From assembly GCA_030263555.1 (NCBI GenBank), contig SZPE01000052.1:1-32293 (forward strand): a stretch of 32,293 nt of DNA, given 5' to 3'. Below are positions 7,606 to 15,686 of this stretch, one piece after another; positions within the stretch are counted from its first letter, which is position 1; every line of letters begins with the position of its first letter. A program made the position numbers and the translations under genes. Origin of the DNA: CFX2 sp014338005 (GTDB lineage Bacteria > Chloroflexota > Anaerolineae > Aggregatilineales > Phototrophicaceae). A model generated the notes under the pieces. That model made no database searches. It saw only the letters and a program-made list of their open reading frames with translations, and was not told the origin of the DNA.

Positions 7606-8598
7606 ATGCGTCCGGGAATTGCGCGGGCTGTGCCGATGGGCATCATCGGTTTTATCATCGGCGCACTGCTGGCGGTGGTGATCCGCCTTCTGCAAGGGCT
7701 TGACCCTAACCCGGTTGACCCTTACGGGTATGTCGGCCCGGCGATGGTGCTGGGGGCGTTTATCAGTTCCGGCTTTTTCATCTGGGGCATCGGCGCGTTC
7801 GATCCCCGCATGAATGTACACGGCGAAGCCCCAGAGGAAACCGAGGCGGAAGCCGAAGCATCGGCCAGCCCGACCGGCATCCTGGCCGGGCAGATGTGGC
7901 AGGTCACGTTCTGGCTGGTGGTGATGGTGGCGGCGATTGCTTTGTTCGCTTTCCTGCCGTTTGGGCCGGCGGTGCAAAGCGTCCAGGGGGACGGCAACCC
8001 GGCGGACATCGGTTATACCACGCTGGAACTGCCCTTCGGCGGGCCGGAGGTGACGGTCAGTTACCTGACGCTGTTCATCGTTTTCGTCATCTGGACGATA
8101 CTTTCACTGGCGGTGGTGGCCGGCGTGCTGGCATTTTTGATGGGTTATTTCTCACGCGGGGTGAAAGCCCCCGGCGACACGCCGATTCCCTGGCGTAAAA
8201 TTATTTTTGTGCTGGCGCTGCTGGCTTTTGTGCCGCTGCCGCTGCTGTTCCCCAACCTGGTCGTGCCGATGGCCTTTCTGATGCCGGCGATTATCATCGT
8301 GCCGCTGCTGCTGGTCATCGGTTATCCCAACGCCTTCACGGTCATCCTGCTGCTGGTGTCGCTGGGGCTGCCGGTGTTCGTCCCAGAGGTTCAGCTTTCG
8401 CAGGCGGCTTTTGTGGCGGCGGTTATCATCCTGGGTATTGTTTTACTGCTGCCGGTATCGTGGCTGCGGCGGCTCGTCCCCGGCGCGATCTGGCGGCGCT
8501 ACGCGGCGGTGGAATGGACGATGCTCATCCCGCGTTTTGCCAACGCCGTCGCGCGGATTATCCGGCAGGGTTTGCCCCGTTTTCTGGGACAGCGGTGA
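7606..8598 (+). CDS. Polytopic membrane protein of unknown function in cox operon
   Basis: I do not recognise this 330-residue protein. It has about eight hydrophobic helices: ~8-28, 42-64, 98-118, 150-182 (probably one or two), 198-218, 222-240, 243-260 and 266-288. Between the second and third lies a hydrophilic acidic linker (residues ~72-90, rich in Glu/Ala/Ser). The C-terminal ~45 residues are basic and amphipathic. There are no obvious metal-ligand clusters. It follows a strong ribosome-binding site (GGGAGAGG) and sits inside the oxidase operon between two subunit III-type genes. An oxidase assembly factor or accessory subunit is the simplest guess, based on context only. Confidence 0.75.
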   Translation: MRPGIARAVPMGIIGFIIGALLAVVIRLLQGLDPNPVDPYGYVGPAMVLGAFISSGFFIWGIGAFDPRMNVHGEAPEETEAEAEASASPTGILAGQMWQVTFWLVVMVAAIALFAFLPFGPAVQSVQGDGNPADIGYTTLELPFGGPEVTVSYLTLFIVFVIWTILSLAVVAGVLAFLMGYFSRGVKAPGDTPIPWRKIIFVLALLAFVPLPLLFPNLVVPMAFLMPAIIIVPLLLVIGYPNAFTVILLLVSLGLPVFVPEVQLSQAAFVAAVIILGIVLLLPVSWLRRLVPGAIWRRYAAVEWTMLIPRFANAVARIIRQGLPRFLGQR

Positions 8599-8655
8599 CG
8601 ATTATTTTTACTGGAAAGCAGCGGGGTCCCACCCCCGCATGAGGAGGGACGATTT

Positions 8656-9303
8656 ATGAGTGAAGCGAGCGTCCAACAGGCCGAACATCACGCGGCAGAG
8701 GGGCATCATCACAACCCGGCTGCCCGCGCCGAAAACCTGAAGTTCGCCACCTGGCTGTATCTGGCCTCCGAGGTGGTCATTTTTTCAGTGCTAATCGCCA
8801 CCTATGTGGTGTTCCGCCTGCACAGCCCGGAGGTGGTCGAACACTTCCACGAAGGGCTGAACGAGTGGCCGGGCATCTGGCTGGTGAGCATCAACACCTT
8901 CATCCTGCTGTCCAGCAGTTGGGCGATGGTGATGGGACTGCGCCAGATTCAACTGGGCAACCGCCAGGGTTTAATCCGCTGGATCAGCCTGACGGCGCTG
9001 ATGGGAACGCTGTTCGTGCTGTTCCAGTACGTCGAATACAGCGAACTTTCGCACAAGGGCATCACGCTTTATTACAACGCCGACGGCACATTCACCGACT
9101 TTGGGATGCGTTTTTATGCCCCGACCGCTTTTCATGGCGCGCACGTGATCGTCGGCATTCTGTGGGCGCTGTTTGTGGTGTTTAACGCCCGGCGCGGCGG
9201 CTACAGCGCCGACAACTACGCCGGGGTGGAAGTGTTCGGGCTGTACTGGCACTTCGTGGATGTAGTCTGGATTGTGCTGTTCACGCTGATTTATCTGATT
9301 TAA
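8656..9303 (+). CDS. coxC: Cytochrome c oxidase subunit III
   Basis: This 215-residue subunit III has a His-rich, hydrophilic N-terminus (HH at 11-12, HHH at 17-19) and five membrane helices, as in the short bacterial form. Diagnostic blocks are present: FQYVEY (123-128), FHGAH (159-163) and WHFVDVVW (198-205), which place the conserved Glu, His and Asp that pack against subunit I. Unlike the 192-residue paralogue upstream it keeps the canonical WHFVD motif. The start follows GGAGGGA. A GCGGGG/CCCCGC hairpin (8621-8638) lies in the short gap before it and may tune its translation. Confidence 0.93.
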   Translation: MSEASVQQAEHHAAEGHHHNPAARAENLKFATWLYLASEVVIFSVLIATYVVFRLHSPEVVEHFHEGLNEWPGIWLVSINTFILLSSSWAMVMGLRQIQLGNRQGLIRWISLTALMGTLFVLFQYVEYSELSHKGITLYYNADGTFTDFGMRFYAPTAFHGAHVIVGILWALFVVFNARRGGYSADNYAGVEVFGLYWHFVDVVWIVLFTLIYLI

Positions 9304-9314
9304 GGGAAGTGACG

Positions 9315-9674
9315 ATGGGCGAAATCACGTCAACCGAACATACCGCCGAAAAGGTCGGGCATGTCGGCAAACACTATGTTGGAGATACCACGACCATCCT
9401 GGGGCGCACCATCCCGCTGCCCGTTTACACCGTCGTTTATATCATCTTGGGCGTCGTCACCGTGTTGGAAGTGGCGTTGGCGGAAGTGTTCCCGCGTGGC
9501 GGGCTGACCATCCCGCTGATGCTGCTGCTGAGCCTGTCGAAAGCCGCGCTGGTGGTGTGGTTTTACATGCACCTGAACACCGACAGCCGCATTTTTGCCG
9601 TAACGCTGCTCATCCCGGTGGTGATGGTGTCCATCGCCACGCTGTTTTTGATGATCGTACCCGTTGGGTACTAA
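9315..9674 (+). CDS. Cytochrome c oxidase subunit IV-type small subunit
   Basis: The protein has about 119 residues and three membrane helices. The sequence SLSKAALVVWFYMHL in the second helix is typical of the prokaryotic subunit IV / CyoD-like family. This accessory subunit stabilises the oxidase core and holds no cofactor. The gene starts 11 bases after subunit III. The GTG at 9309 is possible, but ATG 9315 is better placed relative to AGGGAAG. It is the last recognisable oxidase gene; no haem O/A synthase genes (ctaA, ctaB) or Sco copper chaperone are seen in the window. Confidence 0.88.
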   Translation: MGEITSTEHTAEKVGHVGKHYVGDTTTILGRTIPLPVYTVVYIILGVVTVLEVALAEVFPRGGLTIPLMLLLSLSKAALVVWFYMHLNTDSRIFAVTLLIPVVMVSIATLFLMIVPVGY

Positions 9675-9718
9675 GCAGCGGGCGCGGCACATCATCGCAA
9701 CATAAGGAAAATATTTTT

Positions 9719-10468
9719 ATGCGCGTAGACTTAAGCGGGCAGGTGGCGCTGGTCACAGGGGCGGCACACCGCGTCGGCAAAGCGATTGCCCTGGAACTGG
9801 CGCGGCGCGGCGTGCATATCCTGGTTCACTACGGCTCGTCCGCCGCCGCTGCCACCGAAACCGTCCGCGAAATCAAATCAATGGGCGTGGACGCTTTTTC
9901 GGTGCAGGCCGACGTGAGCAGCCAGACCGGCGTCGAGACGATTTTCACCGCCCTGCGCGAACATTTTGGCCGCCTGAACATCCTGGTGAACAGCGCCGCC
10001 AACTTCCAGAAACGCGACCTGCTGGAGGTGAGCCTGCAAGACTGGCAGGAAACCATCAATACCAACCTGACTGGGCCGTTCCTGTGTACGCAGGCCGCCG
10101 CCGCGCTGATGCGCCAGAACGACCCATCCGGCGGGGTGATTATCAACATCCTGGATAAAGGCGCGCTGGAACCCTGGCCGGAGTACCCGCATCACAGCGT
10201 CAGCAAAGCCGGCCTGTGGATGCTGACGCAGGTCAGCGCCGCCAGCCTGGGGCCGGACATCCGGGTGAACGCAGTCATCCCCGGCCCGGTGATGAAACCG
10301 GCGGGCGCGAACATGAGCGACGAAGAATGGGCGAAAGTCGGCCAGCGCACCCCGCTCCGGCGCACCGGTACCGCCGAGGACGTGGCGCGGGCGGTCGCTT
10401 ACCTGACCAGCGAGGACTACCTGACCGGCGCCGTCATCCACGTTAACGGCGGCGAGCATCTGTGGTGA
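9719..10468 (+). CDS. Short-chain dehydrogenase/reductase, pteridine-reductase-like, with altered active site
   Basis: This 249-residue SDR has the nucleotide-binding TGAAHRVGKAIA (13-24), NSAA (91-94, in place of NAG), the structural Asn116, and Lys163 of the YxxxK motif. Two catalytic positions are unusual. Residue 159, four before Lys163, is His instead of Tyr (HSVSK). The usual Ser strand reads IINILD, where Asp146 aligns with the catalytic Asp of pteridine reductases such as PTR1/FolM. The HRVG variant of the glycine loop also points to the NADPH-preferring pteridine-reductase group. Substrate is unknown. The gene lies 44 bases after the oxidase operon with AAGGAAAA before its ATG, so it may be cotranscribed. 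Confidence 0.85.
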   Translation: MRVDLSGQVALVTGAAHRVGKAIALELARRGVHILVHYGSSAAAATETVREIKSMGVDAFSVQADVSSQTGVETIFTALREHFGRLNILVNSAANFQKRDLLEVSLQDWQETINTNLTGPFLCTQAAAALMRQNDPSGGVIINILDKGALEPWPEYPHHSVSKAGLWMLTQVSAASLGPDIRVNAVIPGPVMKPAGANMSDEEWAKVGQRTPLRRTGTAEDVARAVAYLTSEDYLTGAVIHVNGGEHLW

Positions 10469-10489
10469 AAATCAAACCCCGCCCCGGCC

Positions 10490-12802
10490 TTAAAAACACG
10501 GCGTATGGGGGAAAATCGCCCGAAAGGACTGGCAGAACGTTTCCTGTGCAGTCCTGATAAACCACTGTTTCGGCTGCCGCCGTTTGATTTCCGGCCACAG
10601 CAGCAGCGTCACCAGGCTGTTGATGACCACCAGCACCGTGCCGCCTTCGTGTCCCAGGACGGCCAGCGGCAGCGGCAGGTCTTCGGTTAGCAGCGCGAAC
10701 ACGACCAGCGTCACCATGCCGGCCAGCGCAAAAACGATGTTCTGCCAGATCACCCGGCGCGTTTTATGGCTGAGCCGGATGGCTTCCCCGATGAGTTCCA
10801 GCCGGTCGCTCATCAGCACCAGGTCGGCGGTTTCCAGCGTCACGTCTGTTCCCGTCTGCCCCATAGCGATGCTGACGCCGGCGCGCGCCAGGGCGGGCGC
10901 GTCGTTAATGCCGTCGCCCACCATCACCGCCGGGCCGGTTTCGGCCTGGATACGCTGGAGCAGGCTGATTTTATCGTCCGGCAGCAGTTCGGCATAAACC
11001 GCATCAATGCCTAGTTCGCGGGCGACATAACGCGCCGCCCGGACGTTATCGCCGGTCAGCATGATGACCTGCATCCCGCTCGCGCGCAGATCGGCCACCA
11101 CCCGACGCGCTTCCGGTCGCAGCGTATCGGCCAGGGCGATCAGCGCCACGACCGCGCCATCCACCTTGAGCGTGACGACCGTTTTGCCGTCCTCTTCCAG
11201 GTTGGCGACTGCCTGAGCCAATGGCGAGGAGTCTTCCTCGAAAGTATGTCCAGGCCGGCAGACCTCGACCGAACGCCCGTCGAGACGCCCGCGCACGCCC
11301 TGGCCGGGGATGGCTTCAAAGTCGCTGACCGGCGGCAGCGGCCCGTGACCGTTATACGGCTGCGCGGCGGTCAGGATGGCTTTTGCCAGCGGGTGTTCGG
11401 AGCGGTTTTCGAGGGCGGCGGCCAGCCACAGCGCCTCGCTTGCCGTCCAGCCCGGCGCGGGTATCACATCGGTTACGACCGGGCAGCCCGCCGTCAGCGT
11501 GCCGGTTTTATCAAAAACCACCGCCGACATTTTCGCCAGCCGTTCCAGGTAGATGCTGCCTTTAAACAGGATGCCCTGCCGCGCGGCCCAGGCGATGGCG
11601 GAAATAAAAGCGGTTGGGGCGCTCATCACCAGCGCGCAGGGGGATGCCACCGTCAGCAGCACCATCGAAGCCTGAAGCGCATGGACGACGTGATTCGGTT
11701 CGGCCAGCAAATGAAGCAGCGTGATGACCACCCCGCCCACCAGCAGCGCCACCGAATAACGCTGCTCAAAACGTTCGACGAAGGACTCGGTTTCTGACCG
11801 GCTGGACGGCGCGTCTTCCACCCGTTTGATGATGCGCGCCAGCAGGGTATCGTCCGGCGCGGCGGTCATTACCACGTCAAGCGTGCCGCGCTGGTTGAGC
11901 GTGCCGGCATATACAGCCGCGCCGGGCTGCTTCCAGACCGGCAGCGATTCGCCCGTGATGGCCGATTGGTCAACAAACGAGCCGCCGTCGCGCACGACGC
12001 CATCAACCGGCAGGCGTTCGCCCGGCCTGACGCGCACCAGTTCGCCGGCGCGAATATCCCGCACTTCCACCGTCTGGGGCTGGCCGTCTCGCAGCACCGT
12101 GGCGCGGTTTGGATGCAGTTTAATCAGCCCGGCGATGGCGCTCCGGTTGCGGCTGACGGCGAAATCCTGCAAGACGTTGCTGAACGAAAACAGGAACAGC
12201 AGCAGCGCCGCTTCATTCCAGTAGCCGATCAGCGCAGTCCCCAGCGCGAACAGCACCATCAGCAGATCAATTTCGATGCGGCGGCGGCGCAAAGCCGCCA
12301 GCCCGTCCAGCGTCCCGAAAAAAGCCCCGGCGATGAAGGCAGTCAGGTCTAAAGCGGCGACCGCGAAGCCGGGCATTGCCATGCGCGCGCCGGCAAAACT
12401 GCCGGCCATCGCCAGCCCGGTGACGGCGACCAGGCGCGGCTCCAGCCATTCGCGGTTCAAAACCTGCGGGTGAGACTGAATCCACCGCTGCCAGCGGCGG
12501 TAAAGCGGGCGAACCGCCTGGGGACATTTGACGGTAGAGAGCCGGCTGAACAGCGCGGCGGCAGGGCGCGTCCTGCTCTGGAGCGCCAACCGCCGCTTGG
12601 GGCAGATCGCTTTTCGCTGCGGGCTGCATCGCCCCGTGTTCCGGCAGCCAGCACATGGGTCTGCCTGCATCGGCAGTACGTGCGCCCGAAGCCCCTTTTC
12701 TTTAAAGAAGCGGGCGGCGCTTTTGCCGCGCTGTCTCAGTTGATCGAAAATCGTCCAGAGGATAAGGAGCGGCAGCAGCAGAAAAAATAACAGATCGAAC
12801 AC
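10490..12802 (-). CDS. P1B-type heavy-metal-transporting ATPase, P1B-4-like
   Basis: The 770-residue pump has all P-type elements: TGES (283-286), metal-site SPC in a membrane helix (387-389), DKTGT with phosphorylated Asp431, the SEHP motif (468-471) and GDGINDAP (629-636). SPC combined with HEGGT (718-722) in the last helix pair is the P1B-4 signature, linked to Co, Fe or other divalent metal export. The N-terminus is unusual: a membrane helix at ~3-18, then a basic linker and a Cys cluster (Cys50, 53, 59, 67), with another Cys at 93, before the normal core helices begin at ~123. It starts at GTG 12802 just after GGAGG. It is convergent with the SDR gene, 21 bases apart. Confidence 0.92.
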   Translation of the reverse strand: MFDLLFFLLLPLLILWTIFDQLRQRGKSAARFFKEKGLRAHVLPMQADPCAGCRNTGRCSPQRKAICPKRRLALQSRTRPAAALFSRLSTVKCPQAVRPLYRRWQRWIQSHPQVLNREWLEPRLVAVTGLAMAGSFAGARMAMPGFAVAALDLTAFIAGAFFGTLDGLAALRRRRIEIDLLMVLFALGTALIGYWNEAALLLFLFSFSNVLQDFAVSRNRSAIAGLIKLHPNRATVLRDGQPQTVEVRDIRAGELVRVRPGERLPVDGVVRDGGSFVDQSAITGESLPVWKQPGAAVYAGTLNQRGTLDVVMTAAPDDTLLARIIKRVEDAPSSRSETESFVERFEQRYSVALLVGGVVITLLHLLAEPNHVVHALQASMVLLTVASPCALVMSAPTAFISAIAWAARQGILFKGSIYLERLAKMSAVVFDKTGTLTAGCPVVTDVIPAPGWTASEALWLAAALENRSEHPLAKAILTAAQPYNGHGPLPPVSDFEAIPGQGVRGRLDGRSVEVCRPGHTFEEDSSPLAQAVANLEEDGKTVVTLKVDGAVVALIALADTLRPEARRVVADLRASGMQVIMLTGDNVRAARYVARELGIDAVYAELLPDDKISLLQRIQAETGPAVMVGDGINDAPALARAGVSIAMGQTGTDVTLETADLVLMSDRLELIGEAIRLSHKTRRVIWQNIVFALAGMVTLVVFALLTEDLPLPLAVLGHEGGTVLVVINSLVTLLLWPEIKRRQPKQWFIRTAQETFCQSFRAIFPHTPCF

Positions 12803-12942
12803 CGGGCCTCCGCGCGCGAAAAGCTGTATTCTGCGGCAATCATAGGTTCGCGCCCTTGCGCCAACGTTGCAAACTGTCCCGGCATTTGGGCGCGCCGCAT
12901 TTTGAGTCCAACGTACTGTACCCCAATTTCAGCCGGACAGTT

Positions 12943-12948
12943 TATAAT
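12943..12948 (+). promoter_or_regulatory. Candidate -10 element upstream of the PA14/SH3b gene
   Basis: A perfect TATAAT lies 49 bases before ATG 12997 in the 194-base divergent gap between this gene and the metal ATPase. I see no good -35 at the usual spacing, so it may depend on an activator. A strong AAGGAGG ribosome-binding site sits at about 12983-12989. Confidence 0.35.
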
Positions 12949-12996
12949 CAGGTTAAAATGGAAAAGTCTGCTGGTGAAAATTAAGGAGGACGCGGG

Positions 12997-14097
12997 ATGA
13001 AACGAGTGAGCAGCGCGGGATTGGTGGTGATCGTGCTGGCGGCGCTGCTGGCGCTGGTTCTCCCCATCCAGGCCGACTTCGGCACCAACTGGTCGGTGCA
13101 GTTTTATCCAGATATACGCTGCATCAACCCGCCCGATGGAGTCCAGCCGCCACCGCCTATATGCGACTGTCCCGCCGGCGGCAATTGCAGCCTGACCGGC
13201 ATCAACGGCCTGAACTTTAACTGGGGGACGGGCGCGCCGGTCGTCAACGCCGTGACCGTGTTCCCCGCCGACCCGCAGTATAACGACAATTTTTCAGCGC
13301 GTTTTACGTCGTCGCAGGCCCTGGCGCCCGGCACGTACAACTTCGTGGTGTCGTCGGATGACGGCGTGCGGGTGTACATCAACGGCGCGCTGCGGCTGGA
13401 TAAATGGATAGATCGCCCGCTGACCACCGACACCTTCACCGAAGTCATCAGCACCAGCCCGGTACTCATCACGGTCGAATATTACGAGAACATAGATAAC
13501 GCCATCCTTCAGGTGCAGTGGTTTTTGCAGGGCGCGGCCACGCCGGGCTTCGGCACGCCGCTGGTCCCGCTCACGCCGCTGGCGACCGCCGTGCCGCCGC
13601 TGACGGTCGAAGTCCAGAACGTGCGCGGGCTGTCCATCCGCACCGGCCCGTACCTGGGCGCTTCGTTCGTGGGGGTGGCTGTGCCGGGGACGGTGTATAC
13701 GCCCATCGCCCGCCGCGCCGACGAGGGTGGGCCGTACACGTGGTATCTCATCACCGCCGGGGACAAAACCGGCTGGGTGTCCGGGCGCTATCTGAAGTTC
13801 ACCGGCGACCCCAACAGCGTGCCGGAGCAGGCCACCATTTTTGAGCAGATAGACGACGCGCCGTTTGTGGGCGTGTACGCCATGCCGCGTTCGGTGATGA
13901 ACTTCCGCCGCCGTCCCAGCCAGCGTTCCGAACTGCTGGGGCAGATCGCCTGGGGCGAACAGTTGGAGCTGGTCGGGCGCACCGTCCAGGCCGGGAAAAA
14001 CCACTGGTTCCAGGTGCGGTATAACGGCCAGGTGGGCTGGATTTACGCGCCGTTCGTATCCGTCCAGGGGGACATCAACGCCGTGCCGATCCGGTGA
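12997..14097 (+). CDS. Secreted PA14-like and double SH3b domain protein
   Basis: The 366-residue protein starts with a signal peptide (residues 1-26, ending near IQADF). Residues ~28-182 match the PA14 fold: NW...FYPD, YNDNFSARFT, SSDDGVRVYINGALRLDKW and ITVEYYEN, a carbohydrate-binding or adhesion domain common in secreted proteins. A Pro/Cys-rich insert (Cys42, 56, 58, 64) interrupts its first part. Two SH3b-type domains follow (~205-270 with LSIRTGPYLGA and GWVSGRYLKF; ~293-360 with MNFRRRPS and GWIYAPFV), which often bind cell-wall or surface glycans. The protein is probably exported to the envelope. Its start is fixed by AAGGAGG 7 bases upstream. Confidence 0.85.
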   Translation: MKRVSSAGLVVIVLAALLALVLPIQADFGTNWSVQFYPDIRCINPPDGVQPPPPICDCPAGGNCSLTGINGLNFNWGTGAPVVNAVTVFPADPQYNDNFSARFTSSQALAPGTYNFVVSSDDGVRVYINGALRLDKWIDRPLTTDTFTEVISTSPVLITVEYYENIDNAILQVQWFLQGAATPGFGTPLVPLTPLATAVPPLTVEVQNVRGLSIRTGPYLGASFVGVAVPGTVYTPIARRADEGGPYTWYLITAGDKTGWVSGRYLKFTGDPNSVPEQATIFEQIDDAPFVGVYAMPRSVMNFRRRPSQRSELLGQIAWGEQLELVGRTVQAGKNHWFQVRYNGQVGWIYAPFVSVQGDINAVPIR

Positions 14098-14250
14098 GGC
14101 GGCGCACCCTACGCCAGCCCGCCGCAAAACCTACTTGTTCTGCTGCCGCTTGTAGCCCGCCCGTCCCTGGGGTAACATCACGCCTCAATCAGCGGAATGG
14201 GGCGTGGGTTGGCTGCGCCCCGACGATTATTGCTTGCGGGGACGATAACA

Positions 14251-15234
14251 TTGACTCACGCGCTTATCACCGGCGGGGCGGGCTTCATCGGCAGTCACCT
14301 GGCCGACCGGCTGCTGGCGGCAGGCCAGCAGGTGACTATTATTGACGACCTCAGCACCGGGCGTTTTGAGAACGTCGCCCATCTGGAAGGCCACCCCGGC
14401 TTTCATTATGCCATCGAAGATATTCGCAACATCCACGTTTTAGACCGGCTGGTCAGCGAATGCGATGTGATTTACCATCTGGCCGCTGCCGTCGGCGTGG
14501 AAAAAATTATCAGCCAGCCGATTGCCACCATCGAGGTGAACGTTGGCGGTACGGAAGTGGTGTTAAAAACCGCCCGCCGCTACCGTAAAAAAGTGCTGAT
14601 CGCCTCGACTTCGGAGATTTACGGCAAGGGCGCGCGTTTCCCCTTCTCTGAGGAGGACGACCGGCTGATGGGGCCGACCACCCGCAGCCGGTGGAGCTAC
14701 GCCGCCTCGAAAGCGATTGACGAATTTTTAGCCCTGGCATACCATAAAGAGGTTGGCCTGCCGGTGGTGATTATGCGGTTTTTTAACACCGTTGGCCCGC
14801 GCCAGACCGGGCAGTACGGCATGGTGCTGCCGCGTTTTGTGCGCTGGGCGCTGGCGGACGAGCCGATTCGCGTCTACGGCGACGGCCAGCAGACGCGCTG
14901 TTTTTGCAACGTGCGCGACGTGGTGGCGGCGGTTCATGCCCTGGCCGAAGCGCCTCAGGCCATCGGGCAGGTTTTTAACATCGGCAGCCAGGAGGAAATC
15001 AGCATCCTGGCGCTGGCAGAACGCATCAGAACGCGCGCCGGCAGCCGATCGGACATTCAGTTCGTGCCTTACGACGACGCCTACGAAGCCGGTTTTGAAG
15101 ATTTCCGGCGGCGCGTGCCGGGCCTGGACAAAATCCGGGCGGCGATAGAATGGCAGCCGACCATCACGCTCGACCAGACGATTGATGAGATTGTGACTTA
15201 TTACCGGGAGGAAATGAAAAATGGCCGAAATTAG
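14251..15234 (+). CDS. NAD-dependent nucleotide-sugar epimerase/dehydratase
   Basis: This 327-residue extended SDR has GGAGFIGSH near the N-terminus, DDLSTG for NAD ribose binding, STSEIYG with the catalytic Ser/Thr region, and the YAASK catalytic pair. RFFNTVGPRQ and the VYGDGQQTRCFCNVRDV block are typical of UDP-sugar 4-epimerases and UDP-glucuronate decarboxylases. The substrate cannot be fixed from sequence. I chose TTG 14251, because GGGGA lies upstream and the Rossmann motif then begins at the usual distance. It overlaps the start of the pentapeptide-repeat gene by 14 bases. A glycan-synthesis cluster lies on the opposite strand 2 kb away, so it may supply sugars to that pathway. Confidence 0.88.
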   Translation: MTHALITGGAGFIGSHLADRLLAAGQQVTIIDDLSTGRFENVAHLEGHPGFHYAIEDIRNIHVLDRLVSECDVIYHLAAAVGVEKIISQPIATIEVNVGGTEVVLKTARRYRKKVLIASTSEIYGKGARFPFSEEDDRLMGPTTRSRWSYAASKAIDEFLALAYHKEVGLPVVIMRFFNTVGPRQTGQYGMVLPRFVRWALADEPIRVYGDGQQTRCFCNVRDVVAAVHALAEAPQAIGQVFNIGSQEEISILALAERIRTRAGSRSDIQFVPYDDAYEAGFEDFRRRVPGLDKIRAAIEWQPTITLDQTIDEIVTYYREEMKNGRN

Positions 15235-15670
15235 CCGCAAGGAACTGGTACTGTCGCTCATTCAGGCCGGGCCAAACCCGCGCCTGGCCGGAGTAGACCT
15301 GAGCGCGCTCGATATGACCCGCCTGAGCATGGAAGGCGGCAACCTGCGCGGCGCGAATATGCAGGCTTCCACCTGCCGCGAAACCATCCTGCGCGGCGCG
15401 AACATGACCGGCGTGGACTGCTCGGCGGCGCAGATGCCGTTCGCCGACTTCTTCGGCGCGACCCTGCTGGGCATCAACTTCACCGGCGCGAACTTGCAGG
15501 GCGTCCGTCTGGAACAGGCCAACCTGCAAAATGCGGTCTTGAACGGCGCGAACCTCCTGAACGCCAACATGAAAGGCGCGAATGTCAACGGCGTCAAATT
15601 TGACGAAAAGACCACCTGGCCGGACGGGAAAAAAGGCAGCCAGGGCAACCCGGCCAATTACACCAAGTAG
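15221..15670 (+). CDS. Pentapeptide-repeat protein
   Basis: This 149-residue protein has about 15-20 tandem A(N/D)LxG-type pentapeptides between residues ~20 and 125 (for example GANLQG, QANLQN, NGANLLN, GANVNG), predicted to fold as a right-handed quadrilateral beta-helix. A short helical N-terminus (KELVLSLIQAG) precedes it. The C-terminus reads FDEKTTWPDGKKG, a tail often seen in these proteins. Function is not known; some family members mimic DNA or organise membranes. Its ATG lies inside the epimerase gene and is preceded by GGAGGAAATG, so the two are translationally linked. Confidence 0.9.
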   Translation: MAEISRKELVLSLIQAGPNPRLAGVDLSALDMTRLSMEGGNLRGANMQASTCRETILRGANMTGVDCSAAQMPFADFFGATLLGINFTGANLQGVRLEQANLQNAVLNGANLLNANMKGANVNGVKFDEKTTWPDGKKGSQGNPANYTK

Positions 15671-15686
15671 CCGCCGGACGCCGGAC

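Noticed and set aside
9557..9718. An upstream extension of the SDR gene into the subunit IV gene
   Set aside because: The extension overlaps a conserved oxidase subunit in another frame, and a good AAGGAAAA site precedes the ATG at 9719, where the standard SDR N-terminus begins.
14199..14221. GGGGCG/CGCCCC hairpin ahead of the epimerase as a terminator or riboswitch
   Set aside because: The stem is only six pairs with an 11-base loop, there is no T tract, and it overlaps the likely ribosome-loading region without a recognisable riboswitch pattern.
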